A stretch of DNA of 64,000 bases from DATJGF01 sp035495315 (GTDB lineage Bacteria > Verrucomicrobiota > Verrucomicrobiia > Limisphaerales > UBA8199), in NCBI GenBank assembly GCA_035495315.1, contig DATJGF010000061.1:1-64000 (forward strand), read 5' to 3'. Below the pieces are notes generated by a model. It was not told the origin of the DNA. It saw nothing but the letters and a program-made list of their open reading frames with translations, and ran no database searches. Positions 36,583 through 44,707 of the stretch are shown here, one piece after another. Within the stretch, counting starts at the first letter, position 1, and the number at the start of each line of letters is the position of its first letter. The position numbers and the translations under genes were made by a program.

Positions 36583-36909
36583 GCTCGACGATTTCCGCGC
36601 TAACATTCAGGCATCCAGCCGTCCTAGTGTTTGTACTCAGGCATCGTGTCTGTGATATAAGACACCCGACGGCACATTTTCTTAGACGGAAAATGAGGTG
36701 GCTTGCTCCAATGCAGAGTGGGTGTCCTTGGCGCTAACGCAGCTATAAGGTGAAATTGACGCCCGAAATTCGAACACCGAAACCCGAAAGACCGAGTTCC
36801 TTAACCTGGAATTGCCAAGACCCAACAAAGCAGACGCAAAACCGAGGAATATGCGAAACCTCTCGCAGCCTTCGGAATCGGCAGACCGCTAATTCTGCAT
36901 GGTCTCTAC

Positions 36910-38799
36910 CTACGCTTGCGGCGACGCAGCCTGTGGCGAGACCGATTGTTGCGGGGCCGACTGTGGCGGGGCGGGTTTTTCCTCGACCTTAAAGGCATCG
37001 ATTGCGTCGATGCGGTGGTGATGGCGCAAGCCATGGACCTCGAATTCGACCTGATCACCGACTTTGTGATTGAGGAGAGCCTGGGCAACCGGTGACAAGT
37101 AGCTAATGACACCCTTCTCCGGTTCGGAATCCCACGCGCCGAGGATAGTAAACTGTTCCGCCTCGTTGGCTTCCATATCGGTCGCTCGGACCACGGTGCC
37201 AATGCCAACCACATCTGTCCGTGCATTGGCAAAATCGGTACCTCGCGCGCGGACAAGCTGCGTTTCCAGTTCAGATTTCTGCTTCATCAGGAGCTTTTGC
37301 ATTTCCTTCGCCGCTTTGTATTCGTGATTCTCGCGCAAATCACCGTAGCTGCGGGCTATGGCGATTTCCTTCGAATTAGAGGGGATCTTTTTCTCGACTA
37401 ACTCGTGGTAGTCGCGTTTGCGGCGGTCCAGACTTTCCCAGGAAACGACCAGGTGCGTGTCTTGTTTGGTTTGTTCACCGGAGATGAGCGATTGGATAGC
37501 CGGATAGCTTTTCACGATACGCGCCAGCAACGACCTCTTGTCCATGTCATCAAAGGACGGGGAGAGTTGGAGTGCGCGCGTCAGGTCTTTGATGACCTCA
37601 AGATCGGCCGAACCAATCAGTTCAACCAGCAATTCCTGATCATCCAGAATAAAATCACGAAGCCGATTCGACCGTTTTTCATTGAATTGATCGCGCTCCA
37701 TCGAGGTAAGCATGGCGCGAAAAACTTCGGGGCCTAGAATGTCGGCGAAAGAGTCGTTCCGGTCTTTGGCAAGCCAAAGGAGCAGTTCACTGCTGGCGGT
37801 GTGCTGACTAATAAGCCGGGCCAAGGTCTCCTTAAGCTGATCAAATTTGCCTTCATGGATCAGGAGACCGGCAAATTCCCGACACAGTTTGGCCGGGACA
37901 GAGTTCAGCGTGTTACGCAGGACCTCATGCCATTGATCGGGATTTGCTGCCTTGAACGACTCCAGTGCGCGACGATGCTTGCCCGCAGGCAACTGCTCCA
38001 TCAACGGCCCGAGTTTGAGTTCCTGCGACCAAATGGCTGCGGTCTGCAAGTCGTCAGGCACAGGCTGCAAACCAGCCATCGCGCGAACATCATCGCGGGC
38101 AAAGATCGCCTCGAGAGCTACCGCCGGTTGCGTGCGCTGGTAACTGGCAATCTCACCGTTCAACGCGGCAATAACCTCGGTCGCAGCTGCTTGGGGGTTG
38201 GAAAGGTCATGCGCGTTTTTGAGCAATTCACCTGTCACCGTAATTCGAGCCTTCAGGCCTTTGGCTTGGCGGAATTCCGCCATCAATCGGTCCTGGAGCG
38301 AGACCTCTTTTACCTGATAAACGATCGGTTCCGTTTTCTTGACTGGAACCTGGAAATGGCCGTCTTTCTTCAGCTCGTGCTTCGCCCCTTCCCACCACTT
38401 TTTCCAATCATCCCGGATGACATCAGGAACGAGGACTTGTTGGATTTGATCAACGGTCGCTTTGCCGCCATAGCTATTAAGAACGAGCTTAACAAGCTCG
38501 AGGTGGCTGGTAGCAGCTAGTTGGCGCAAACCCTCGAGATCAGCAGCTTTCCGGGCGAGAATATGGTCTTTGGCGATGGGTTTAAGGGACTCTGCCGCAA
38601 ACGACAGGTCCATGGTATGCCCGGCTTTGTTCAGGAAATCGATAGTAAACCGAGCAAAAACAGTGTCGACGGTCCTAATCTTCCCAAATCCCCAGCTTCG
38701 GTGCATGCAAAAGCCGCTGTCGGTGAGTTGCACCAAAGCTTCGATATGGTGGCGGTCCAACTTGCCGGCTAACGCCATTTTCTCGAATTCTTCTCTCAT
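36910..38799 (-). CDS. Long Gre-family transcription elongation factor
   Basis: From the ATG at 38799 the product is 629 residues. The first 450 residues are helical with the start REEFEKMALAGKLDRHHIEAL and a GFGKIRTVD strand; I do not recognise a named domain for most of it. The C-terminal 150 residues are GreA-like: a coiled-coil with RSYGDLRENHEYKAAKEMQ (the acidic tip DLREN is the Gre cleavage-factor signature) and an FKBP-like domain with TILGAWDSEPEKGVISYLSP. It should rescue backtracked RNA polymerase. The tail is Pro/Gln/Ser-rich (APPQSAPQQSVSPQ). It is about four times the length of typical GreA. Its start is divergent from rsmB, with only about 80 bp between them. Confidence 0.85.
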   Translation of the reverse strand: MREEFEKMALAGKLDRHHIEALVQLTDSGFCMHRSWGFGKIRTVDTVFARFTIDFLNKAGHTMDLSFAAESLKPIAKDHILARKAADLEGLRQLAATSHLELVKLVLNSYGGKATVDQIQQVLVPDVIRDDWKKWWEGAKHELKKDGHFQVPVKKTEPIVYQVKEVSLQDRLMAEFRQAKGLKARITVTGELLKNAHDLSNPQAAATEVIAALNGEIASYQRTQPAVALEAIFARDDVRAMAGLQPVPDDLQTAAIWSQELKLGPLMEQLPAGKHRRALESFKAANPDQWHEVLRNTLNSVPAKLCREFAGLLIHEGKFDQLKETLARLISQHTASSELLLWLAKDRNDSFADILGPEVFRAMLTSMERDQFNEKRSNRLRDFILDDQELLVELIGSADLEVIKDLTRALQLSPSFDDMDKRSLLARIVKSYPAIQSLISGEQTKQDTHLVVSWESLDRRKRDYHELVEKKIPSNSKEIAIARSYGDLRENHEYKAAKEMQKLLMKQKSELETQLVRARGTDFANARTDVVGIGTVVRATDMEANEAEQFTILGAWDSEPEKGVISYLSPVAQALLNHKVGDQVEFEVHGLRHHHRIDAIDAFKVEEKPAPPQSAPQQSVSPQAASPQA

Positions 38800-38880
38800 A
38801 AAGTATCTTACCGCTGGCATCCCCACACGGGAATGTCTTTATTAAAGAATGTGAGCGACCAAAAACCAAGAGAAATTACA

Positions 38881-40158
38881 ATGGATATCCTGGGTCGGCG
38901 CACTGGCGGCGAATTCATCGAAACCCTGCTGGAACAGCGCCTCAGCCAGACCCGCATTTCAGCTCCGGACCGGCGCCTATGCCATGAACTCGCCTATGGC
39001 ATTATTCGCTGGCAAATGACCCTGGACTGGCTAATTGCACGAAAAACCGGCAATCGGACCCAAAAACCCGCTTTGCAGAACCTATTGCGGCTCGGACTTT
39101 ACCAGATCTTTTGGCTGGAACGCATACCTAATCATGCCGCAGTCAATGAAACTGTAGAGTTAGCTAAAACACGTGGATTTGGAGCGCAATCAGGGTTTGT
39201 AAATGCAATTTTGCGGGGTTACCTGCGCGAATTCGATGCCACGAAGCAAGCTTTGCTCGAGTTGAAAAACAACCAACCCGCACTAGGCTATTCCCACCCA
39301 GAATGGCTCGTCCAGCGTTGGGAACCCAGATGGGGACGGGAACAGACGAAACAGTTGCTGGAATGGAACAATATTCCACCAAAAACTTTTGCCCGCATCA
39401 ATAGCTTAAAGGCCGATGCCGGAAAACTGTTGACTCAATGGCGAAATGAAGACGTCGAATATGACTTCGTCCGCCGCGACTGGCTCGAGGAAAACCTTAT
39501 TTTCGAACTGAAGTCGCACCCGCCACTTGCAAGCTTGCCGAGTTTCGCCCAAGGCCTTTTCTATATCCAGGACCCCAGCACCCTTCTGGCGGTGAGCGAT
39601 CTCGATCCTCACCCCGGGGAAGCGGTGCTCGACTTGTGCGCTGCTCCAGGAGGCAAACTCACCTACATAGCTCAACTGATGCAGAATCAAGGGCGGTTAG
39701 TCGCCCATGACACGAAGCCCGATCGTTTGCGGCTGGTTCAACAGAATTGTGATCGGCTTGGTGTAACTTGCGCTCAGACTGAGTCAGCGGCTGAATTTAG
39801 GCAGTTTGGGTCCGCGAAAACGTCCCCAGGTTTTGACCGTATCCTCGTAGATGCACCTTGCTCCAACACGGGAGTCATGCGGCGACGCGTTGATCTACGG
39901 TGGCGGATTCGGCCGGAGGAAGTCCAGAGGTTAAGCGCCGGGCAACTGAGTTTGCTGAAAGCTGCCAGCGCCGTATTGAAACCCGGCGGGACCTTGATCT
40001 ACAGCACCTGCAGCCTGGAGCCAGAGGAAAATGCGGAAGTGGTAGGCGCTTTTCTGAAGACCTCTCCCCAGATACAACTACAAAAGGAGCGGGAACTACA
40101 ACCGTTCAAAGACGGAGTAGATGGCGCTTACGTGGCCCGACTCGTGCGGACAAGTTAG
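38881..40158 (+). CDS. rsmB: 16S rRNA (cytosine-5)-methyltransferase RsmB
   Basis: The start is ATG at 38881 after CAAGAGA, or possibly the in-frame ATG at 38833. The product (425 residues from 38881) has an NusB-like N-terminal RNA-binding domain (ALQNLLRLGLYQIFWLERIPN). The methyltransferase domain has the SAM motif LDLCAAPGGKLTYIAQLM, DAPCSNTGVMRRRVDLRWR with the PC motif Cys, and YSTCSLEPEENAEV with the catalytic TC Cys. It methylates C967 of 16S rRNA by analogy with RsmB. The promoter must lie in the short gap shared with the Gre gene. Confidence 0.93.
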   Translation: MDILGRRTGGEFIETLLEQRLSQTRISAPDRRLCHELAYGIIRWQMTLDWLIARKTGNRTQKPALQNLLRLGLYQIFWLERIPNHAAVNETVELAKTRGFGAQSGFVNAILRGYLREFDATKQALLELKNNQPALGYSHPEWLVQRWEPRWGREQTKQLLEWNNIPPKTFARINSLKADAGKLLTQWRNEDVEYDFVRRDWLEENLIFELKSHPPLASLPSFAQGLFYIQDPSTLLAVSDLDPHPGEAVLDLCAAPGGKLTYIAQLMQNQGRLVAHDTKPDRLRLVQQNCDRLGVTCAQTESAAEFRQFGSAKTSPGFDRILVDAPCSNTGVMRRRVDLRWRIRPEEVQRLSAGQLSLLKAASAVLKPGGTLIYSTCSLEPEENAEVVGAFLKTSPQIQLQKERELQPFKDGVDGAYVARLVRTS

Positions 40159-40220
40159 TCCGGCGAACGTCGTCCCCAAGCGCTCGGCGCCTAAGAGCGC
40201 GTTTGGAAATTCCTTTTTAT

Positions 40221-40302
40221 TGTAGGAGCCGACGTCAGTCAGGAGGCTCAAATATCAGTGCATTCCAGCATAAATCAACGCCTCCTCACGTCGGCTCCTA
40301 CA
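40221..40302. repeat. 82-bp interrupted palindrome, REP-like
   Basis: TGTAGGAGCCGACGT (40221-40235) is repeated as its perfect complement ACGTCGGCTCCTACA (40288-40302), and inside them AGGAGG (40241-40246) matches CCTCCT (40281-40286). It lies between the convergent genes rsmB and 40298 and overlaps the last bases of the latter. It could be a bidirectional terminator or a dispersed REP/REPIN-like element. Confidence 0.8.
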
Positions 40303-40783
40303 ATTTTACCTGATGTAAGCGTGTCTGCTCGACACCTTCAATGAAATAGTAAGGCGCCAAATGAGAACGGCTGCGACTCGGTCGCGTACCCTGACGCGGC
40401 CAGGTAAAGTGGCAATCCTCACAGTAGTACTCCTTTTCAACCAACCCAACTTCGGACGCCACACCCAAAGCGAGATTGGTCAGAATGGAGTGCCGTGCGA
40501 ACTGTGGATACTCGACTCGTAGCGAGCCGCATTCAGGACAACGAATAGCTTCGCGCAATGCGCCTTCGCTCGCATCTAGATCCAGCAGGAATTGCTCTGC
40601 GCGTTCGAATTGTTCGGCGGGAACCTCAAGGTGCACGCCTGACTCTTGTTTAGGGACAAACCAAAAGGCACGCGCCCAGCGCTGGATTCGAACTTCGGCA
40701 GCGACTCCGGAAGCCGTAAGTCGTTGCTGGATGGGTTCGGCCTTGGCGCGATTTGGAAACAGCGCAACAGGTAACCTGTTCAT
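40298..40783 (-). CDS. Zinc-ribbon protein of unknown function
   Basis: This 161-residue protein has an N-terminal alpha/beta part (PVALFPNRAKAEPIQQRLT...) that resembles DUF2007-type signal-transducing modules. A zinc ribbon follows with CPECGSLRVEYPQ and, later, YYCEDCHFTW, giving two Cys pairs for one Zn. The N-terminal half has the residue pattern of a small ferredoxin-like fold. I do not know the function. The stop lies inside the 82-bp palindrome. The gap 40784-40872 to the next gene shows nothing else. Confidence 0.68.
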   Translation of the reverse strand: MNRLPVALFPNRAKAEPIQQRLTASGVAAEVRIQRWARAFWFVPKQESGVHLEVPAEQFERAEQFLLDLDASEGALREAIRCPECGSLRVEYPQFARHSILTNLALGVASEVGLVEKEYYCEDCHFTWPRQGTRPSRSRSHLAPYYFIEGVEQTRLHQVKL

Positions 40784-40872
40784 AAAGTAATTTCGGCCTC
40801 GACACCCGAAAAAGCAAATCCTTGCGAATAACTTGTCCTTGACATTAAGACCTACCAGAGGAGGATGCCCTT

Positions 40873-41136
40873 ATGAGCAGGAGAATCATCATGCAGGAAG
40901 TCAATACCTGCTTGTACCTCGCGCCGAATGGTTCTTGGACGGCAAATTGTCAGGCAGCCAAAACCTACGAGCACACCTATCAAGCTCTGCTGGAGGGCAT
41001 GCGCTACGGCGACAAAGTATTGCAAGTGGTTTGGTGTTTTCGCAACCCATCGATGAATCTATATATGAATGTGAGACCAGGATTAGAAGGTTTGACTCAT
41101 GCCTGTCTCGAATGTCCACTCGCTCAAGCGGCCTGA
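40873..41136 (+). CDS. Small Cys-containing hypothetical protein
   Basis: This 87-residue protein has a strong ribosome binding site (AGAGGAGG, about 40857-40864) at good spacing to the ATG at 40873. It has four Cys (CLYLAPNG, NCQAAKTYEH, VVWCFRNPS, HACLECPLA) and the pattern Tyr/Trp/Asn-rich. No signal peptide or membrane helix is evident. The gap 41137-41264 downstream is empty to my eye. I do not recognise a family; the ribosome binding site is the main evidence that it is a real gene. Confidence 0.55.
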   Translation: MSRRIIMQEVNTCLYLAPNGSWTANCQAAKTYEHTYQALLEGMRYGDKVLQVVWCFRNPSMNLYMNVRPGLEGLTHACLECPLAQAA

Positions 41137-41264
41137 TTTCGACTCCAAGTTGAATTACCATCCTTTGGCGCATTTGATTTAAAACATGCCGCGAGCGATG
41201 GGCAGGAGTTCCTTCTGCTCCACCGTGGTGGTTTGACTGGGCGGGTTAGGACAGAACTTACCGG

Positions 41265-42053
41265 TCAGGTCCCGGATGCTTTGGTTTTGAACGTGTAATT
41301 TACCGGGTCAACGGGGACACCTCCGGAACTCTGAAAGTTCTTGTGTGAAGGGCTGTTGATGCCCAGATGATATTCCGATCCAGGTTTCAGCTCCACCGGA
41401 AGCACACACGTCTTGTGATCGTCGGTCCAGAACGGTTTCTTGCCATCCGGTATAGTGGGGAATTGCTCGCCACCACCAGTCCAGGAAAAACCTTCGGCCA
41501 TGGGCACATTGAAGGTGACGCGGAGTTCTTTGAGATTGGGGTCAACATCCTGCGCTCCGTTCCTGGGCAGCAGGCCCACAATCATTGGTCGGCTCGCCTT
41601 GCGCTTCAGTTGTTCGCTAGCACCGACGGTGGTGAAATAAATTGCCGAAGTTTGCGCCGCCACACCATCGACACTCCGGAAGCTTTGGTAGCTTGAGGAA
41701 TTGATGCCAACCCGGTAATAACGGGCAGCTTCGAGTTTCACTGGCAACACGCAAGTGCGTTTATCGAGCCAATGTGGTTTCTGCCCCTCGGGACCGGTGG
41801 GGAAATCTGGCGGACCCCCGGTCCAGGAGAAGCCAGGTTGCATATCGCGATCAAACGTCACTGTGATCTCTTTGAGATCAGGCTTAACATCGGTTTGGCC
41901 AACCTTCGGCGACGTGCTCACAATACGGGGCGGTCCATTGGGCCCGGCGCTTGCATCACGGGTTTGAGCCTCGGCGAGGGTAATCGCAGCCAGTACGGCA
42001 CAGACTGAGCCCGCCAAGACGGACCATTGGTTGATTTTCTTTTTCGCGGTCAT
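41265..42053 (-). CDS. Exported protein with two SbsA-type Ig-like repeats
   Basis: The ATG at 42053 is preceded by AAAGGAG as a strong ribosome binding site. The 262-residue product has a signal peptide (WSVLAGSVCAVLAAITLAEA). Two homologous Big_5/SbsA-like Ig domains follow. The first has VGQTDVKPDLKEITVTFDRDM and FSWTGGPPDFPTGP. The second has GAQDVDPNLKELRVTFNVPM and FSWTGGGEQFPTIP. The conserved SWTGG loops make the duplication clear. It starts 23 bp after the BlaR1-like gene ends, so the two are probably one operon. It is probably a partner, substrate or effector of the BlaR1-like sensor; that is inference. Confidence 0.78.
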   Translation of the reverse strand: MTAKKKINQWSVLAGSVCAVLAAITLAEAQTRDASAGPNGPPRIVSTSPKVGQTDVKPDLKEITVTFDRDMQPGFSWTGGPPDFPTGPEGQKPHWLDKRTCVLPVKLEAARYYRVGINSSSYQSFRSVDGVAAQTSAIYFTTVGASEQLKRKASRPMIVGLLPRNGAQDVDPNLKELRVTFNVPMAEGFSWTGGGEQFPTIPDGKKPFWTDDHKTCVLPVELKPGSEYHLGINSPSHKNFQSSGGVPVDPVNYTFKTKASGT

Positions 42054-42076
42054 ACTGATTTCTCCTTTCATTGTGG

Positions 42077-44014
42077 TCACAAGGATTCCTGAGGTGACTG
42101 TTCATAAGTGATGAACTGCTTTGGGGTGATGAGTTCGACGGAAGTGACCTTCAGACCCGGCACTTTAGTGAGGCTGGTCTTGAGCTGATCAGGATAATTG
42201 CTCAGGAATGAGCCCATCAGCTTGTCCCCTTGCCTGCTTGTTCTGAAAAAACTGGCGGCCCCGATTTTCGTCTGACCTGAACGACAAGAAGAGTACTGGT
42301 TTATCCTTCCCAGAAACTCAGCTGGATTTGTCGGTGCAAACTCATCAAGCGGTTCAAATTTTACCACCCACAAGTCCCGCACCACTTCTCCCAACCATTT
42401 CTCGGCCTCTGCCGGGTCGGGTCGAATTCCGTGATTGCCCCGATAATAGGCATCCCACAGTTCGTAGGCGGCCCATTGATTGCCCTCCTTGGCGAGTTTG
42501 ATTTTTTGCTGCAGATTCCACAGAGACTCCTGCGGCGATCGTTCATACTGAACGAATTCCTTGGCGGTAATGCGGTCGACGGAGGCAACTTTGAGGCCCG
42601 GCACCTTGTTCAAGCTGGCCTTGAGCTCTTCAGGATAATTGCTCAGGAAAGCACCGGCCAACTTATCACCTTGTTTGGTGGTTCTGAAAAAGCTCGCTGC
42701 GCCAATGTTGGTCTGACCTGAACGACACGAAGAATACTGATGTATTCGTCCCAAGAACTCGCCCGGATTCGTCGGAACAAAATCATCAACCGGCTCAAAC
42801 CTAACCACCCACAGGTTGTGGACTAATTGTTCCAGCCATTTACCTGCTTCAGTGGGATCAGGTTGGACTCCGTGCTTGCCGCGATAATACGCATCCCAAA
42901 GATCATAGGCCGCCCATTGGTTGCCCGTTTGGGCGAGATCCAGCTTCTCCTGCAAACTCCAACCCGGAGTCCCTGAACCACCGGATTTCTGGATTGTGCT
43001 CGACTCGGCGGCGATTCCGCCGTCCCGCGGCCCGGTGAGAGCGATTACCGTCAGGGCAATCAAAAGAGCCAGCGGCAATGCCCAACCGTGGTGCGTCTTT
43101 TGGAATTTCGCGATCATAATTATCCTCTCCTTCATCAGTTGTTTATTCTCCAGGATTCCCGCCAGGCTCGGCGCCCAGACGGGTTGGCCAAAGCGCTCCA
43201 AGAGTTTTACTACCGTTAACCCGTAAGCTCGGTTTTCGCCCGGGGAAGCGTAGGAAAGTGCCAGCGCGTCACACGCCAGTTCGCGATCTGCCCGGGACCG
43301 ATGAAACGCCACCCAGACCAATGGGTTGAACCAGTGAATTGTCTGAAGTGCGAGCATCACCCAGCCGCTCAGGACATCGTGGCGCTTGATATGCGCCAAT
43401 TCGTGCAAGAAAACATGGCGCAACTCTTCTTGTGCAAGAGCGGGCCTGAGTCCCACCGGCAGTAACAAGCGCGGGCGCACAAACCCAAAGAGAGTCGGGC
43501 TGGCGATTGCCTCCGTCTCAATGAGCGTCAGCGGCATGCAAACCGCCATCAGCGCCTTGCAATCTTCGAGCAAATTGAGTGTCGCTTCGTCGGTTACCGG
43601 ACGTTGCCGGACCACTCGCTGATAAATTCTGTAGTGAGTAACGCCGGCATATCCCGCCAGAAAGACCACGCCTGTTACCCACAGCCAGCCAAGCAAGTGA
43701 GTCTTTGATGAAGAAATATGGCTGACCTCTTCAGGAATTGAGGCGGGCTCCTCCGTTAATAAAGGGGGCGCCTCAGTCGGGTAGGCGGCCGGCAAGGGCT
43801 CAGGCAATTTAAGAACACTAAAGGGGCTAATAGGAGTTGGAATTGTCCATGGTAAGGCCAAACGGAGCATTACCAGCAACCAAAACGCATAGCGCCAGCG
43901 TGGCTGCAGGCGTTTGCCGCAAAACCACTGAACCGCCAGCACGAGCACAATAAGGATTGCACCCTGCGCCGACATTTTCAGCAGGGGAGGCAGATGTGCC
44001 AAAAGGGCGTTCAT
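42077..44014 (-). CDS. BlaR1-like M56 metalloprotease with duplicated sensor domain
   Basis: This 645-residue protein has N-terminal membrane helices (SAQGAILIVLVLAVQWFCG and RYAFWLLVMLRLALPWTIP) and a peptidase M56 domain with the zinc motif HELAH at 204-208. A further helix lies at about 312-328. The C-terminal region is not the beta-lactam sensor of classical BlaR1. It is a tandem pair of about 145-residue units (352-497 and 499-645) that share GNQWAAY, LWDAYYRG, LGRI and SCRSGQT. It is expected to sense an extracytoplasmic signal and cleave the BlaI repressor. Its start is 9 bp after the blaI stop. Its C-terminal end sits 23 bp before the 42053 gene. Confidence 0.9.
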   Translation of the reverse strand: MNALLAHLPPLLKMSAQGAILIVLVLAVQWFCGKRLQPRWRYAFWLLVMLRLALPWTIPTPISPFSVLKLPEPLPAAYPTEAPPLLTEEPASIPEEVSHISSSKTHLLGWLWVTGVVFLAGYAGVTHYRIYQRVVRQRPVTDEATLNLLEDCKALMAVCMPLTLIETEAIASPTLFGFVRPRLLLPVGLRPALAQEELRHVFLHELAHIKRHDVLSGWVMLALQTIHWFNPLVWVAFHRSRADRELACDALALSYASPGENRAYGLTVVKLLERFGQPVWAPSLAGILENKQLMKERIIMIAKFQKTHHGWALPLALLIALTVIALTGPRDGGIAAESSTIQKSGGSGTPGWSLQEKLDLAQTGNQWAAYDLWDAYYRGKHGVQPDPTEAGKWLEQLVHNLWVVRFEPVDDFVPTNPGEFLGRIHQYSSCRSGQTNIGAASFFRTTKQGDKLAGAFLSNYPEELKASLNKVPGLKVASVDRITAKEFVQYERSPQESLWNLQQKIKLAKEGNQWAAYELWDAYYRGNHGIRPDPAEAEKWLGEVVRDLWVVKFEPLDEFAPTNPAEFLGRINQYSSCRSGQTKIGAASFFRTSRQGDKLMGSFLSNYPDQLKTSLTKVPGLKVTSVELITPKQFITYEQSPQESL

Positions 44015-44022
44015 AACGCAGT

Positions 44023-44397
44023 CTACTCCGCGTCTCGCAAGAGACGCCGCAACTCGCGAATCTCGTCGGCAGACAACTTGTCGCGTTCAACAAAGTGAGC
44101 AAGCATGGGCTTCAACGAGCCACCGAAAACTCGTTCGAGAAACGAGTCGCTGGCAGCATCGACGCATTCCTCTTGCCGAACCAGGGGCCGGTACACGTAG
44201 GCGCGCCCCTCTTTACTAAAACCCAGGACTTTCTTTTTGACCAAACGATTGAGAAAAGCCTTTACAGTACGCGGGTGCCAGGTAGGGTCGGTCTGGTGCA
44301 AATGGGCGATGAGTTCGCCGGCGGAGCACGGAGCCTTGGCCCAAACCACCTTCATGATTTCCCACTCGGTTTCTGAGATGCGCGGTGTTTTTTTCAT
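44023..44397 (-). CDS. BlaI/MecI/CopY-type transcriptional repressor
   Basis: This 124-residue protein is a winged-helix repressor: PRISETEWEIMKVVWAKAPC is the BlaI start and HLHQTDPTWHPRTVKAFLNR the recognition helix. It would bind DNA as a dimer and be cleaved or released by the BlaR1-like protease encoded next. The operator is probably the palindrome at 44411-44426, just 13 bp upstream of the start. It overlaps no other gene. Four Cys/Asp-rich C-terminal residues (QEECVDAASDSFLERV) fit the dimerisation part. Confidence 0.93.
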   Translation of the reverse strand: MKKTPRISETEWEIMKVVWAKAPCSAGELIAHLHQTDPTWHPRTVKAFLNRLVKKKVLGFSKEGRAYVYRPLVRQEECVDAASDSFLERVFGGSLKPMLAHFVERDKLSADEIRELRRLLRDAE

Positions 44398-44410
44398 CGG
44401 GCCCTGCGAA

Positions 44411-44426
44411 GATTACTGTTGTAATC
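44411..44426 (-). promoter_or_regulatory. Candidate BlaI operator (TTAC-N4-GTAA)
   Basis: GATTACTGTTGTAATC is a palindrome with a 4-bp centre, so its core is TTAC-TGTT-GTAA (44413-44424). BlaI and MecI operators known from Gram-positive bacteria share the TTAC-N4-GTAA form. It lies 13 bp upstream of blaI, where a repressor could block the promoter. The rest of 44398-44707, between this gene and the plus-strand oxidoreductase, contains no gene. Confidence 0.7.
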
Positions 44427-44707
44427 GATGTTAGATTATCCCCTTTCATCCTTAATGCCAATAGAATTCTTTTGCCTTCTCTTGGCATTCGGCTCGCCAA
44501 AAAACGGCTACCTGGCCACAACGGCAAGTTCCCTGGATTGCCAACCGGGACGCGGGAATTCGGGAAATAGCATGGTGGCGGACGCGAACACCCAACCACC
44601 TCCCAAGCCGATGCATCGACCGCCACTTAACCATCATACGGATTGGCGCAGTTCTGCTAATATTAGTGCCTTGACTTGGCGTGCGTTGAGGATTCAGAGT
44701 TGAGTCT

